This document shows positions 44,895 through 57,880 of a stretch of DNA of 64,000 nt, in pieces; the stretch's first letter is position 1; the number at the start of each line of letters is the position of its first letter. Location of the stretch: positions 48,797,989 through 48,861,988 of the forward strand of contig NC_091300.1 in the NCBI RefSeq assembly GCF_038502225.1. Reading direction: 5' to 3'. The translations under genes were made by a program, and so were the position numbers. Origin of the DNA: Cherax quadricarinatus (lineage: Eukaryota > Arthropoda > Malacostraca > Decapoda > Parastacidae). A model generated the notes under the pieces. It had not been told where the DNA came from. It saw nothing but the letters and a program-made list of their open reading frames with translations, and made no database searches.

Positions 44895-46375
44895 TGACGT
44901 ACCTGCTTGCCAGCCTGCCTCTCACTACCTTGCCTGCCTCTCACTACCTTGCCTGCCTCTCACTACCTTGCCTGCCTCTCACTACCTTGCCTGCCTCTCA
45001 CTACCTTGCCTGCCTCTCACTACCTTGCCTGCCTCTCACTACCTAGCCTGCCTCTCACTACCTTGCCTGCCTCTCACTACCTTGCCTGCCTCTCACTACC
45101 TTGCCTGCCTCTCACTACCTTGCCTGCCTCTCACTACCTTGCCTGCCTCTCACTACCTTGCCTGCCTCTCACTACCTTGCCTGCCTCTCATTACCTTGCC
45201 TGCCTCTCACTACCTTACCTGTCTCTCACTACCTTGCCTGTCTCTCACTACCTTGCCTGCCTCTCACTACCTTGCCTGCCTCTCACTACCTTGCCTGCCT
45301 CTCACCACCTTGCTGCCTCTCACCACCTTGCTGCCTCTCACCACCTTGCTGCCTCTCACCACCTTGCTGCCTCTCACCACCTTGCTGCCTCTCACCACCT
45401 TGCTGCCTCTCACCACCTTGCTGCCTCTCACCACCTTACTGCCTCTCACCACCTTGCTGCCTCTCACCACCTTACTGCCTCTCACCACCTTGCTGCCTCT
45501 CACCACCTTGCTGCCTCTCACTACCCAGCCTGCCTCTCACTACCTTGCCTGTCTCTCACTACCTTGCCTGCCTCTCACTACCTTGCCTGCCTCTCACTAC
45601 CTTGCCTGCCTCTCACTACCTAGCCTGCCTCTCACTACCTTGCCTGCCTCTCACTACCTTGCCTGCCTCTCACTACCTTGCCTGCCTCTCACTACCTTGC
45701 CTGCCTCTCACTACCTTGCCTGCCTCTCACTACCTTGCCTGCCTCCCACTACCCAGCCTGCCTCTCACTACCTTGCCTGCCTCTCACTACCTTGCCTGCC
45801 TCTCACTACCTTGCCTGCCTCTCACTACCTTGCCTGCCTCTCACTACCAAGACTGCCTCTCACTACCTTGCCTGCCTCTCACTACCTTGCCTGCCTCTCA
45901 CTACCTAGCCTGCCTCTCACTACCTTGCCTGCCTCTCACTACCTTGCCTGCCTCTCACTACCTTGCCTGCCTCTCACTACCTTGCCTGCCTCTCACTACC
46001 TTGCCTGCCTCCCACTACCCAGCCTGCCTCTCACTACCTTGCCTGCCTCTCACTCCCTTGTCTGCCTCTCACTACCTTGCCTGCCTCTTACTCCCTTGCC
46101 TGCCTCTCACTCCCTTGTCTGCCTCTTACTACCTTGCCTGATTCTCACTACCTAGCCTGCCTCTCACTACCTTGCCTGCCTCCCACTACACAGCCTGCCT
46201 CTCACTACCTTGCCTGCCTCTCACTACCTTGCCTGCCTCTCACTCCCTTGTCTGCCTCTCACTACCTTGCCTGCCTCTTACTCCCTTGCCTGCCTCTCAC
46301 TCCCTTGTCTGCCTCTCACTACCTTGCCTGCCTCTTACTCCCTTGCCTGCCTCTCACTCCCTTGTCTGCCTCTCA
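44895..46375. repeat. 19-bp minisatellite with an 18-bp block
   Basis: Unit CTTGCCTGCCTCTCACTAC. Between about 45295 and 45520 the unit is 18 bp, CTTGCTGCCTCTCACCAC, homogeneous for 12-13 copies. Later units change to CTCCCTTGTCTGCC. Confidence 0.95.
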
Positions 46376-49300
46376 CTACTCTGCAAGCCTACCTCCCATG
46401 CATGCCTTTCACTCCCCTGCCTGCTTCTCACTCCCTGGACTGCCTCTTGCTCCTCTCCCTGCCTCTCACTCCCTTGCCTGTCTCTCACTCCCCTGCCTGC
46501 CTCTCACTCCCTGTCTGCCTCTCACTCCCTGCCTACTTCTCACTCCCTGCCTGCCTCTCACTCCCCTGCCTGACTTTCACTCCTCTGCCTGCCTCTCACT
46601 CCCCAGCCTGTCTCTCACTCCCCTGCCTGCCTCTCACTCCCCTGCCTGCCTCTCACTCCCTGCCTGCCTCTCACTCCCCTGGCTGCCTCTCACTCCCTGC
46701 CTGCCTCTCACTCCCTGCCTGCCTCTCACTCCCTGCCTGCCTCTCACTCCCTGCCTGCCTCTCACTCCCTGCCTGCCTCACTCCCTGCCTGCCTCTCACT
46801 CCCTGCCTGCCTCTCACTCCCCTGCCTGCCTTTCACTCCCTGCCTGCCTCTCACTCCCTGCCTGCCTCTCACTCCCTGCCTGCCTCTCACTCCGCTGCCT
46901 GCCTCTCACTCCTCTGCCTGCCTCTCACTCCGTGCCTGCCTCTCACTCCCTGCCTGCCTCTCACTCCCCTGCCTGCCTCTCACTCCCCTGCCTGCCTCTC
47001 ACCCCCTGCCTGCCTCTCACTTCCTGCCTGCCTCTCACTCCCTGCCTGCCTCTCACTCCCCTGGCTGCCTCTCTCCCTGCCTGCCTCACTCCCTGCCTGC
47101 CTCACTCCCTGCCTGCCTCACTCCCTGCCTGCCTCACTCCCTGCCTGCCTCACTCCCTGCCTGCCTCACTCCCTGCCTGCCTCACTCCCTGCCTGCCTCA
47201 CTCCCTGCCTGCCTCTAACTCCCTGCCTGCCTCTCACTCCTCTGCCTGCCTCTCACTACCTTGCCTGCCTCTCACTCCCTTGTCTGCCTCTCACTACCTT
47301 GCCTGCCTCTTACTCCCTTGCCTGCCTCTCACTCCCTTGTCTGCCTCTCACTACTCTGCAAGCCTACCTCCCATGCATGCCTTTCACTCCCCTGCCTGCT
47401 TCTCACTCCCTGGACTGCCTCTTGCTCCTCTCCCTGCCTCTCACTCCCTTGCCTGTCTCTCACTCCCCTGCCTGCCTCTCACTCCCTGTCTGCCTCTCAC
47501 TCCCTGCCTTCCTCTCACTCCCTGCCTGCCTCTCACTCCCTGCCTGCCTTTCACTCCCTGCCTGCCTCTCACTCCCTGCCTGCCTCTCACTCCCTGCCTG
47601 CCTCTCACTCCCCAGCCTGTCTCTCACTCCCCTGCCTGCCTCTCACTACCCTGCCTGCCTCTCACTCCGCTGCCTGCATCTCACTCCGCTGCCTGCCTCT
47701 CACTCCACTGCCTGCCTCTCATTCCCTGTCTGTCTCTCACTCCCTGCCTGCCTCTCACTATCCTGCCTGCCTCTCACTCCCTGCCTGCGTCTCACTCCCT
47801 GCCTACCTCTCACTCCCTGCCTGCCTCTCACTCCCCTGCCTGACTCTCACTCCTCTGCCTGCCTCTCACTCCCTGCCTGCTTCTCACTCCCTGCCTACCT
47901 CTCACTCCCTGCCTACCTCTCACTCCCTGCCTACCTCTCACTCCCTGCCTGCCTCTCACTCCCCTGCCTGACTTTCACTCCCTGCCTTCCTCTCCCTCCC
48001 TGCCTGCCTCTCACTCAATGCCTGCCTCGCACTCCCTACCTGCCTCTCACTCCCTGCCTGCCTCACTCCCTGCCTGCCTCACTCCCTGCCTGCCTCACTC
48101 CCTGCCTGCATCTCACTCCCTGTCTGCCTCTCACTCCCTGCCTGCCTCTCACTCCCTGCCTGCCTCTCACTCCCTGCCTGCCTCTCACTCCTTGCCTGCC
48201 TCTCACTCCCCTGCCTGACTCTCACTCCTTTGCCTGCCTCTCACTCCCTGCCTGCCTTTCACTCCCTGCCTGCCTCTCACTCCCTGCCTGCCTCTCACTC
48301 CCTGCCTGCCTCTCACTCCGCTGCCTGACTCTCACTCGTCTGCCTGCCTCTCACTCCCTGCCTGCTTCTCACTCCCTGCCTGCCTCTCACTCCCCTGCCT
48401 GCCTCTCACTCCCCTGCCTGCCTCTCACTCCCTGCCTGCCTCTCACTCCCTGCCTGCCTCTCACTCCCTGCCTGCCTCTCACTCCCCTGGCTGCCTCTCA
48501 CTCCCTGCCTGCCTCACTCCCTGCCTGCCTCACTCCCTGCCTGCCTCACTCCCTGCCTGCCTCTCTCCCTGCCTGCCTCACTCCCTGCCTGCCTCTCTCC
48601 CTGCCTGCCTCTCACTCCCCTGCCTGCCTCTCACTCCCTGCCTGCCTCTCACTCCCTGCCTGCCTCTCACTTCTCTGCCTGCCTCTCACTCCCTGCCTGC
48701 CTCTCACTCCCTGCCTGCCTCTCACTCCCCAGCCTGTCTCTCACTCCCTGCCTGCCTCTCACTCCCTGCCTGCCTCTCCCTCCTCTCCCTGCCTCTCACT
48801 CCCTTGCCTGTCTCTCACTCCCCTGCCTGCCTCTCACTCCGCTGCCTGCATCTCACTCCGCTGCCTGCATCTCACTCCGCTGCCTGCCTCTCACTCCACT
48901 GCCTGCCTCTCATTCCCTGTCTGTCTCTCACTCCCTGCCTTCCTCTCACTATCCTGCCTGCCTCTCACTCCCTTGCCTGCCTCTCACTCCCTGCCTGCGT
49001 CTCACTCCCTGCCTACCTCTCACTCCCCTGCCTGCCTCTCACTCCCTGTCTGCCTCTCACTCCCTGCCTACCTCTCACTCCCTGCCTGCCTCTCACTCCC
49101 CTGCCTGACTCTCACTCCTCTGCCTGCCTCTCACTCCCTACCTGCTTCTCACTCCCTGCCTACCTCTCACTCCCTGCCTACCTCTCACTCCCTGCCTACC
49201 TCTCACTCCCTGCCTGCCTCTCACTCCCCTGCCTGACTCTCACTCCCTGCCTTCCTCTCCCTCCCTGCCTGCCTCTCACTCAATGCCTGCCTCGCACTCC

Positions 49301-50010
49301 CTGCCTGCCTCTCACTCCCTGCCTGCCTCTCACTCCCTGCCAGCCTCTCACTCCCTGCCTGCCTCTCACTCCCTGCCTGCCTCTCACTCCCTGTCTGCCT
49401 CTCACTCCCTGCCTGCCTCTCACTCCCTGCCTGCCTCTCACTTCCTGCCTACCTCTCACTCCTTGCATGCCTCTCACTCCCCTGCCTGACTCTCACTCCT
49501 TTGCCTGCCTCTCACTCCCTGCCTGCCTCTCACTCCCTGCCTGCCTCTCACTCCCTGCCTGCCTCTCACTCCCTGCCTGCCTCTCACTCCGCTGCCTGCC
49601 TCTCACTCCTCTGCCTGCCTCTCACTCCCTGCCTGCTTCTCACTCCCTGCCTGCCTCTCACTCCCCTGCCTGCCTCTCACTCCCCTGCCTGCCTGTCACT
49701 CCCTGCTTGCCTCTCACTCCCTGCCTGCCTCTCACTCCCCTGGCTGCCTCTCACTCCTTGCCTGCCTCTCACTCCCTGCCTGCCTCTCACTCCCTGCCTG
49801 CCTCTCACTCCCTGCCTGCTTCTGACTCCCTGTCTGCCTCTCACTCCTTGCCTGCCTCTCACTCCCTGCCTGCCTCTCACTCCCCTGCCTGCCTCTCACT
49901 CCCTGCCTGCCTCTCACTCCCTGCCTGCTTCTCACTCCCTGCCTGCCTCTCACTCCCTGCCTGCCTCTCACTCCCTGCCTGCCTCTCACTCCCCTGCCTG
50001 CCTCTTATTC
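46376..50010. repeat. 18/19-bp minisatellite with higher-order duplication
   Basis: Unit CTGCCTGCCTCTCACTCC plus 19-bp and 15-bp forms. Rare landmarks recur: CTGCAAGCCTACCTCCCATG at 46381 and 47355 (offset 974), and CATTCCCTGTCTGTCTCTC at about 47720 and about 48911 (offset about 1191), so kilobase blocks were duplicated. Frames of 600-1000 codons here are artefacts. Confidence 0.93.
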
Positions 50011-50516
50011 TGGACGATGATCCTATATTTACGTCTGCCTATCTCCCTTTTTTTGTCTTTATAACCAGTTTCACTCCTCCATCCTTAGTCTTTTGTCTTC
50101 TTGCATATTTTCCCACCTCCCTCTTCCTGTTCTCATTATCTATCCTTCATTCCCCTACCTCCCTCTCCCTCCCTTTGATGCATCATGGTTAACTTCCTAC
50201 CCTTCTTCTCCCACTAATGCAACATTTGAACTCACTTCTCAGTATATTCTTGGAACTAAACAGGTATTTTGTACTTCCTGTGTACGAGGTGTAGGTAGTA
50301 GTGGTGGACGTTGTGGGCATGTTGGTGAGGATTGTCCGGGTAATGGTGGGGTTGTGGGAGTGTTTGTAGAGGGTTTTGTGGGTAATGGTGGGGATTGTGG
50401 GCGTATTCGTCAGGGCTTAGAGCTTTTTGGTAAAGGCTTTGGGCATGTTGGTGGGGTTTGTGGAAATTATGGTGCAGTTTATACAGTTGAGGGCTGACTG
50501 GGTCGGTTTGGTGGGG
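50011..50516. other. No gene recognised; pyrimidine-rich then GT/GG-rich sequence
   Basis: The first half is CT-rich; from 50280 it is GGTGGG/TTGTGGG-rich, a decayed repeat with Gly/Val-like low-complexity translation. Confidence 0.55.
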
Positions 50517-50678
50517 ATTGTGTGCGTGTTGGATGGTCGTGTGTGCGTGTTGGATGGTCGTGTGTGCGTGTTGGATGGTCGTGTGTGCGTGTTGGATGGT
50601 CGTGTGTGCGTGTTGGATGGTCGTGTGTGCGTGTTGGATGGTCGTGTGTGCGTGTTAGATGGTCGTGTGTGCGTTAAA
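50517..50678. repeat. 21-bp minisatellite, 7-8 copies
   Basis: Unit GTGTGCGTGTTGGATGGTC plus GT, nearly identical copies, indicating recent expansion. Confidence 0.95.
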
Positions 50679-50795
50679 AATGAAGCCGTAGGTTGAGAGT
50701 TGTGAGTTGTCGCACAGCTGGCAAGGCTGGTGCAAGTATCTACTGTAATTCAACCCACGTCAACAAAAGGTCCAAAAACTTTTCCCGTTCAGGTT

Positions 50796-50797
<2 letters not shown>

Positions 50798-50843
<46 letters not shown>
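50798..50843. repeat. (ATT)n microsatellite
   Basis: About 15 units of ATT. Confidence 0.97.
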
Positions 50844-50844
<1 letters not shown>

Positions 50845-51576
50845 GTTTACTATGTTTATTATTATGTTTATATTAGTATTTTACACAATTTTCACGCCGA
50901 AAGAGAGTAAAATAAGTAAAAGATTTCTTAGAATCTGTTGAGGCAACCAGTAACTCTTTTGAATTGCTATAAATATGGTAGCGTTAGGCATTACATGTTA
51001 TTTATTACTAGTAATTCACAAGAGGGAAAACTAATGAACTTTCGTCCATAATAATTGACGTTATTCTCAGAGAAGAAATAGGATTCCAACTATCTGTATT
51101 CATTGCTTTACTAATAGACTAATAGCAAAATATAACTGATTCAAATAGTGAAAATACAGTAAAGGTCCGATAAACCAGACTAATAGAAGGGAGGGGGTCT
51201 CTGATTTACCCCCCCCCCCAAATTCGTTATATTGAACGTTTCAATAAAGCGACACAAACAGGTTAATCAGTCGTCTCCCAGGCATTTACAAACACCCAAT
51301 AAAACGTACTCAGTCCGCTGCATTGACATATTACAGGACGTACTAAGAATAATTTAGTGTACAATACATTAAATCCTGTAAATGGGCCTGAAAAAATGGA
51401 TTAAACATACAACACAGTACAATACAAAATAACAGTACAGCAATTTTTGTTACCTCCCCGGTGGATAGATAAATTTACAGATGTATAACACAGTACAGTA
51501 TTCCATGTGTTCTAGACGCGACCCAGAATAACGTAATCTATGTCAGTAGAGATGTGAAGCTGCAGCAGTAACATTG
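50844..51576. other. No gene; possible DNA-transposon end at about 51157
   Basis: ACAGTAAAGGTCCGATAAACC resembles the end of a Tigger/pogo-type element, and downstream bits (AAACGTACTCAGTCC) could be its interior. No partner inverted repeat was found, so this is weak. The remainder is AT-rich. Confidence 0.3.
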
Positions 51577-53541
51577 CAGATGGTGTGGGAGACAGACAGG
51601 TGGATGGTGTGGGAGACAGACAGGTGGATGGTGTGGGAGACAGACAAGTGGATGGTGTGGGAGACAGACAGGTGGATGGTGTGGGAGACAGACAGGTGGA
51701 TGGTGCGGGAGACAGACTGGTGGATGATGTGGGAGACAGACAGGTGGATGGTGTGGGAGACACAGAGGTGGATGGTGTGGGAGACAGACAGATGGATGGT
51801 GTGGGAGACAGACAGATGGATGGTGTGGGAGACAGACAGATGGATGGTGTGGGAGACAGACAGGTGGATGGTGTGGGAGACAGACAGATGGATGGTGTGG
51901 GAGACAGACAGATGGATGGTGTGGGAGACAGACAGGTGGATGGTGTGGGAGACAGACAGATGGATGGTGTGGGAGACAGACAGGTGGATGGTGTGGGAGA
52001 CAGACAGGTGGATGGTGTGGGAGACAGACAGATGGATGGTGTGGGAGACAGACAGGTGGATGGTGTGGGAGACAGACAGGTGGATGGTGTGGGAGACAGA
52101 CTGGTGGATGATGTGGGAGACAGACAGGTGGATGGTGTGGGAGACAGACAGGTGGATGGTGTGGGAGACAGACAAGTGGATGGTGTGGGAGACAGACAGG
52201 TGGATGGTGTGGGAGACAGACAGGTGGATGGTGTGGGAGACAGACAGGTGGATGGTGTGGGAGACAGACAAGTGGATGGTGTGGGAGACAGACAGGTGGA
52301 TGGTGTGGGAGACAGACAGGTGGATGGTGTGGGAGACAGACAGGTGGATGGTGTGGGAGACAGACAGGTGGATGGTGTGGGAGACAGACAAGTGGATGGT
52401 GTGGGAGACAGACAGGTGGATGGTGTGGGAGACAGACAGGTGGATGGTGTGGGAGACAGACAGGTGGATGGTGTGGGAGACAGACAAGTGGATGGTGTGG
52501 GAGACAGACAGGTGGATGGTGTGGGAGACAGACAGGTGGATGGTGTGGGAGACAGACAGGTGGATGGTGTGGGAGACAGACAAGTGGATGGTGTGGGAGA
52601 CAGACAGGTGGATGGTGTGGGAGACAGACAGGTGGATGGTGTGGGAGACAGACAAGTGGATGGTGTGGGAGACAGACAGGTGGATGGTGTGGGAGACAGA
52701 CAGGTGGATGGTGTGAGAGACAGACAGGTGGATGGTGTGGGAGACACAGAGGTGGATGGTGTGGGAGACAGACAGATGGATGGTGTGGGAGACAGACAGA
52801 TGGATGGTTTTGGAGAAAGACAGATGGATGGTGTGGGAGACAGACAGGTGGATGGTGTGAGAGACACAGAGGTGGATGGCGTGGGAGACAGACAGATGGA
52901 TGGTGTGCGAGAAAGACAGATGGATGGTGTGGGAGACAGACAGATGGATGGTGTGGGAGACAGATGGATGGTGTGGGAGACAGATGGATGGTGTGGGAGA
53001 CAGACAGATGGATGGTGTGGGAGATAGACAGGTGGATGGTGTAAGAGACAGCCAGGTGGATGGTGTGGGAGAGACAGGTGGATGGTGTGGGAGACACACA
53101 GGTGGAGGGTGTGGGAGACAGGTGGATGGTGTGGAAGACACAGAGGTGGATGGTGTGGGAGACACACAGGTGGATGGTGTGGGAAACACACAGGTGGATG
53201 GTTTGGGAGACAGACAGGTGGATGGTGTGGTAGACACACAGGTGGATGGTGTGGGAGACACACAGGTGGATGGTGTGGGAGACACACAGGTGGATGGAGT
53301 GGGAGACACACAGGTGGATGGTGTGGGAGACACACAGGTGGATGGTGTGAGAGACAGACAGGTGGATGGTGTGGAAGACACACAGGTGGATGGTGTGGGA
53401 GACACACAGGTGGATGGTGTGGGAGACAGACAGGTGGATGGTGTGGGAGACACACAGGTGGATGGTGTTGGAGACACACAGGTGGATGGAGTGGGAGACA
53501 CACAGGTGGATGGAGTGGGAGATAGATGGATGGTGTGGGAG
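51577..53541. repeat. 24-bp minisatellite, left part, about 80 copies
   Basis: Unit GTGTGGGAGACAGACAGG plus TGGATG. CAGACAGATGG, ACACAGAGGTGG, ACACACAGG and CAAGTGG variants are arranged in patterns; from 52140 to 52700 a CAAGTGG unit recurs every 72-120 bp. All frames stay open because 24 is a multiple of 3; none is a gene. Confidence 0.95.
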
Positions 53542-54450
53542 TGTGAAGGCTTACTCAGCCCTGTAACAACTTCAGTCAGTATTACTCAGGCTGGTTCCTC
53601 CTCAGGAAAATTAGTGAATAGAAAAAGAAATAATAACAAACAAACATAAACACTTTATTATATAGAAAATATAAAACACTTAAATATGAAATATTAATCC
53701 TACATTAAAGAAAATTAAAAATATAAATGATGACTGAATTCAACGCTAATATATATAGGGGTGTCTGGTGTTGGTGACACTAAGTGTTCTTGAAATCGTA
53801 GCAGCTGCTGATGATGGGAGGGATGGGGGGGTATCAGGTGTTGGTTACAACCCACCGGTTCGTTCTTCACAGTATAGCCTTGAGTATTATATCCCGATGA
53901 CAGGAAAGCAGGTTCTTTACCACTGCAATGATGAGGGGTTGCGTCCTGCAATTTCATACAGGTGCACAGGTAATTAAATCCAAAAAGGGGAAGTCTCAGG
54001 ATGTTAGTCCATCTCCATCCGTTCTGCTCGTTGATTGGCAGGTGACCCTTTCTGTCATCCAAGATGGAAAGATAGACAGGTTACCCACTGCTTAAGAAAT
54101 CACTCTCCATGATAAGTACAATACCTAAAAGATGTGGTAATTATTACAACAGTCAACCTAGAGCAAGACTGAAAGGACTAAGTTTATTATTGGTCAAAAA
54201 TGAAGCTTTCAACCAATAGATCCACTAGAATACAAGGCAGGCATGTACTTACAGTAGTGCTGGGAGCTGTGAGTCTAGTGATTACTGTTTGGACCGGAGC
54301 CCCACACGTCACCTTTCGGGGGGGGGGGGAAGAAGGAGGGGAAGTGATAGCAGGAGCTAGACTGACCCTACCTTAACAAGCAGCCGGCAATGAAACTATT
54401 GTTTCTATATACTCCCTCTCTACTCCTATCTATTGAACTTTTCCCTCACA
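53542..54450 (-). repeat. 3' LTR (909 bp)
   Basis: Ends TGTGAAGG at the left and CCCTCACA at the right on the plus strand, and matches the 5' LTR over its whole length except one duplication. It contains a G10 run at about 54319. Confidence 0.92.
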
Positions 54451-54462
54451 CTCCCCCATACC
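54451..54462 (-). promoter_or_regulatory. Polypurine tract
   Basis: Minus strand TATGGGGGAG immediately before the 3' LTR, where plus-strand synthesis would be primed. Confidence 0.75.
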
Positions 54463-54544
54463 AAGACTTATAGTCAAGGAGTATAAGAAGAATAGGCGAG
54501 GAAAAAGTTCTAACATGTGGAAGTCGCGTAAGGCAAGAAATCTT

Positions 54545-57500
54545 CTACTGACTGTCACGACTTAACCAGTCAGAGAAATAATTGGATAAACCATTGATAT
54601 ACACAATATGGAACTTAAAAGCCTGGAGTGCCAATGTCCACCTCAAGAGGCGACTGTTTGTTCCCTTAAAAGTTTCTAGGTATATCAAAGGTTTGAGGTC
54701 CGTTTCTAAAATGAATTCTTTTCCCAGCAAATAAAATTTAAGTTTGAAGATACCCCACACAAGGGCCAAACATTCCTTTTCTATGGTGGAGTATCTCGTT
54801 TCTGCAGGAAGGAGTTTCCGGCTTAGGAAGCATACAGGGAAGGGAGTACCATCATGGTATTGTAGTAGCACTGCACCTAAGCCAGTATTGGAGGCATCAG
54901 TTCTTAAACAAAATGTTTTATTAATATCTGGAATCTTAAGTATAGGGTCTTTCGAAAAGATACTTTTAATCTCATTAAACTTTTCCCGAGCTACGTCGGA
55001 AAGTTCAAGAGGTTCCTTCACAGACTTTTTAAGGAAGTCGGATAAGATGCCTGTAAGATCAGTAAGGTTCGGGATAAACCGTGCATAAAAATTTACAGAA
55101 CCAAGAAAGCTACGCATGAGCTTCTTGGTTTTGGGGAATTTAAATTCTAATAAAGCTTTGATCTTACTGGGGAGAGGCTGCAGAGAGTTATTAGAAAGTA
55201 TCAGTCCAAGATATCTAATCTTGTTATACCCAAGGAAGCATTTCTTCGGCTTGGCAGTGAGGCCATGTGAGCGTAACCTACGCAAAACTGATGTTAATGT
55301 TTGGATATGATCGCCCCACGTGGATGTCATTACGTAAATGTTATCAAAATAAACTGAAACGTTTGGCATATTACCCAAGACCTTTCTCATCAGTCTCACG
55401 TAGGTAGCACAGGCAGTTACCAAACCGAAGGGCATAGTTCTATATTGCATCAGTCCTTGGTGTGTAGGAAAAGCGGTGTACTGCTTAGAAGAAGGATCTA
55501 ACATTACTTGATGATATGCCTGCGCAATATCAATCTCTGAAAAGAAGGAAGCGTCATAAAATTTGTGTAGATCACTATCTATTAAGGGCATAGGCTCAGC
55601 ATCCCACCGAGTTATAGCATTAAGGCCTCTGAAGTCAATAGCAAGTCTATATGAATTATCCTCCTTCTTAACCATGACTACTGGTGAACAATATGAAGAT
55701 ACTGAAGGTTCAATGATCTTTAGTTTTAATAATTTGTCTACCTCTCGGTCAAATGCATCCCTAAGGTGAACTGGAACTGGGTATAATTTCCGTTTGATAG
55801 GATTGTCCATCACTAAGTCAATCTTATGGACTACCGTGGAGGTAACACCTGGAATATCAGTAAAGACGTCTGGAAAGTTACTCACACATTGAAGAAGTTC
55901 ATGTCTCTTATGGTCATCCAAAGATTCATTAATATTAATGTTGGTTGCGTCCGAGTTGTCAAGAGTCACCAAGTCATGTAGTTCTTCATCATAGTCTAAG
56001 TTAGAGGTGTCAATTATGCACACTTTACATTCTTCAGTTGTCTTATCAAGTTCGTGTGGAAAAACTAAGTCAAAGTTATTAAGGCAGTTAACCGAATTTC
56101 TTCGGTAATATTTCTTAAGGATGTTGATATGATAAAGCTTAGGTTTCCCCTTGACTTCTATGAGGTAGTCAACTTTCCCACAAATCTTCAATACTTTATA
56201 TGGACCTTTCCATGCTACTAATAATTTATTTGACTTGATAGGCAAAAGTACAAGAGCTTCATCTCCTACTTTAAAACTTCTCCTCTGACTTTTGGAATCA
56301 AAATAGGTTTTGTACTGGTCCATTGACAAGCTTAGGTTTTTCGAAACTATGTCAGAGGTCTCCTCAAGTTTGGATCTAAGGTCAAGGAGAAACTGGTAAG
56401 AAGACTGAACCTCAGCACTCATCTCCTCATTAGTCCATAAGTCATGAAGAATGGACAATGGGCCTCTGGCCTGTCTACCATAGAGAAGTTCAAAAGGTGA
56501 AAACCCCAAAGAGTCACTGGGAACTTCCCTCATGGCAAATAAAGCACAGGGTAGGTAACGATGCCACTCCTTAGGTTTAAGGGAGCAAAGTTTCCCTCAA
56601 ATGGACTTGAGAATCGAATGCTGGCGCTCAATCCTCCCATTACAGCTGGGATGATAGGGTGTGGTGAAGAGAGGCTTCACTCCCAGAAGTTGGTATAGAT
56701 GTTGCATTAAGTCAGATGTGAATTGTGTCCCACGGTCAGACAAAATTTCTCTAGGGATGCCCACTCTGGAGAAGATGGACAAAAGGGCTTCAGCCACCTC
56801 TGTAGTAGTTATGGTCTTTAAGGGAACGGCTTCAGGGAAACTCGAAGCATAATCAACTAATGTTAATATATATCTATGTCCCCCAGATGACAGTGGAGAT
56901 AAAGGACCAACGATGTCAATAGCTACTCTTTCAAAAGGTACCGTAAAGACTGGCATTTTGACCATAGGTACTCGCCTGGTACCTCGGGAGGATGACAGTT
57001 GGCAAACTTTACACGATCTACAATAGGTAGTGATATCTGAGGACATTTTTGGCCAAAAATAGGTTTCCCTAATTTTATTTAAGGTTTTACGATGCGAGAA
57101 ATGTCCGGCCACTGGCAGGTCATGAGCCATTTTAAGAACAGTCTCTCTGCATTGACTTGGAACAACTAAGATGGAATAGTCTGTCTCATCTGAATTTAAT
57201 TTGAATACTGACTTGTACAAGATACCTTTTATATATTCAAATTTATATGAAAAGTTTTTCCTTTGGACCACTTGATTTTGTTTAGCGGCATTATGGCAAT
57301 TCTGAAGAGAAGGGCAATTACGTTGTAAATTGACAAAGGAGTCCTTCGATATATCTAAAGGCTTAAAGTCAGGGAAAATCAAAGGATGGACAGTAGGAGA
57401 AACCTGGGCTTTGGTCTGAGCCCTAGTCAAGACATTTATGGTATCGGAGGTGATATCTTCACTTTCATCTAACAAGTGAAACGGTGATCCTACTACCTCG

Positions 57501-57880
57501 CTTTCGAAAGTAGCATCACTGGTTTTTAATCCCTCATGAATCTCACGAGACATTGTCTCATCTGAACTTTCGAGGGGCTTCTCTGACTCTACAGGAAGAG
57601 GATCTGAAAAGCTTATGTCCACCTTTGGTTATGAAAGGTCAACCTCAGAAGGAAGAATGGCACCTTTTACATTACCTATTAGTACGGAGCAAGAAGTGAT
57701 GGGAGCTAGTACGGCTTCAGACCAACCTGTGAACAATTTAGACCTAATGTAACAACGGATGGTAGGAAAAGTGTCTGTACGGCCCAAGTAGTCTGAAAGT
57801 ATAGCAGAGGAATGAGTTTCTTTAAGGTTAGGGAACAGCTTATCAGAAATGACTATACATGTGCATCCAGTGTCTCGTAA
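54545..57880 (-). pseudogene. Gypsy pol: protease, integrase, RT, RNase H; two in-frame stops
   Basis: Protease: ILRDTGCTCIVIS (DTG active site). After a TAA at 57629-57631 the frame continues: HRKTLNKIRETYFWPKM and CRSCKVCQLSS (zinc-binding HHCC), VAIDIVGPL (first Asp), LSDRGTQFTSD (second Asp), HPSCNGRIERQH (Glu). A TGA at 56597 interrupts, then DSLGFSPFELLYGRQ and the C-terminal AWKGPYKVLK. RT: YCSPVVMVKKEDNSYRLAIDF, FFSEIDIAQAYHQV, MPFGLVTACATYVRLM, SVYFDNIYV (YFDN where YxDD is usual), GLILSNNSLQP. RNase H: FCLRTDASNTGLGAVL, TIEKECLALVWGI, LETDLKPLIYL. Apart from two stops and the altered YxDD box, the pol is complete. Confidence 0.88.

Noticed and set aside
46210..49236. 1008-codon Cys/Leu/Pro/Ser-rich frame
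   Set aside because: 18-bp minisatellite in frame, with long overlapping frames in other phases; no start context or domain.
51157..51260. Tigger/pogo-type transposon
   Set aside because: Only one possible end, no inverted partner and no transposase; kept only as a note.
51512..53503. Frames of 500-660 codons on both strands (CLSPTPST and VGDRQVDG repeats)
   Set aside because: 24-bp minisatellite; being a multiple of three it keeps all frames open.
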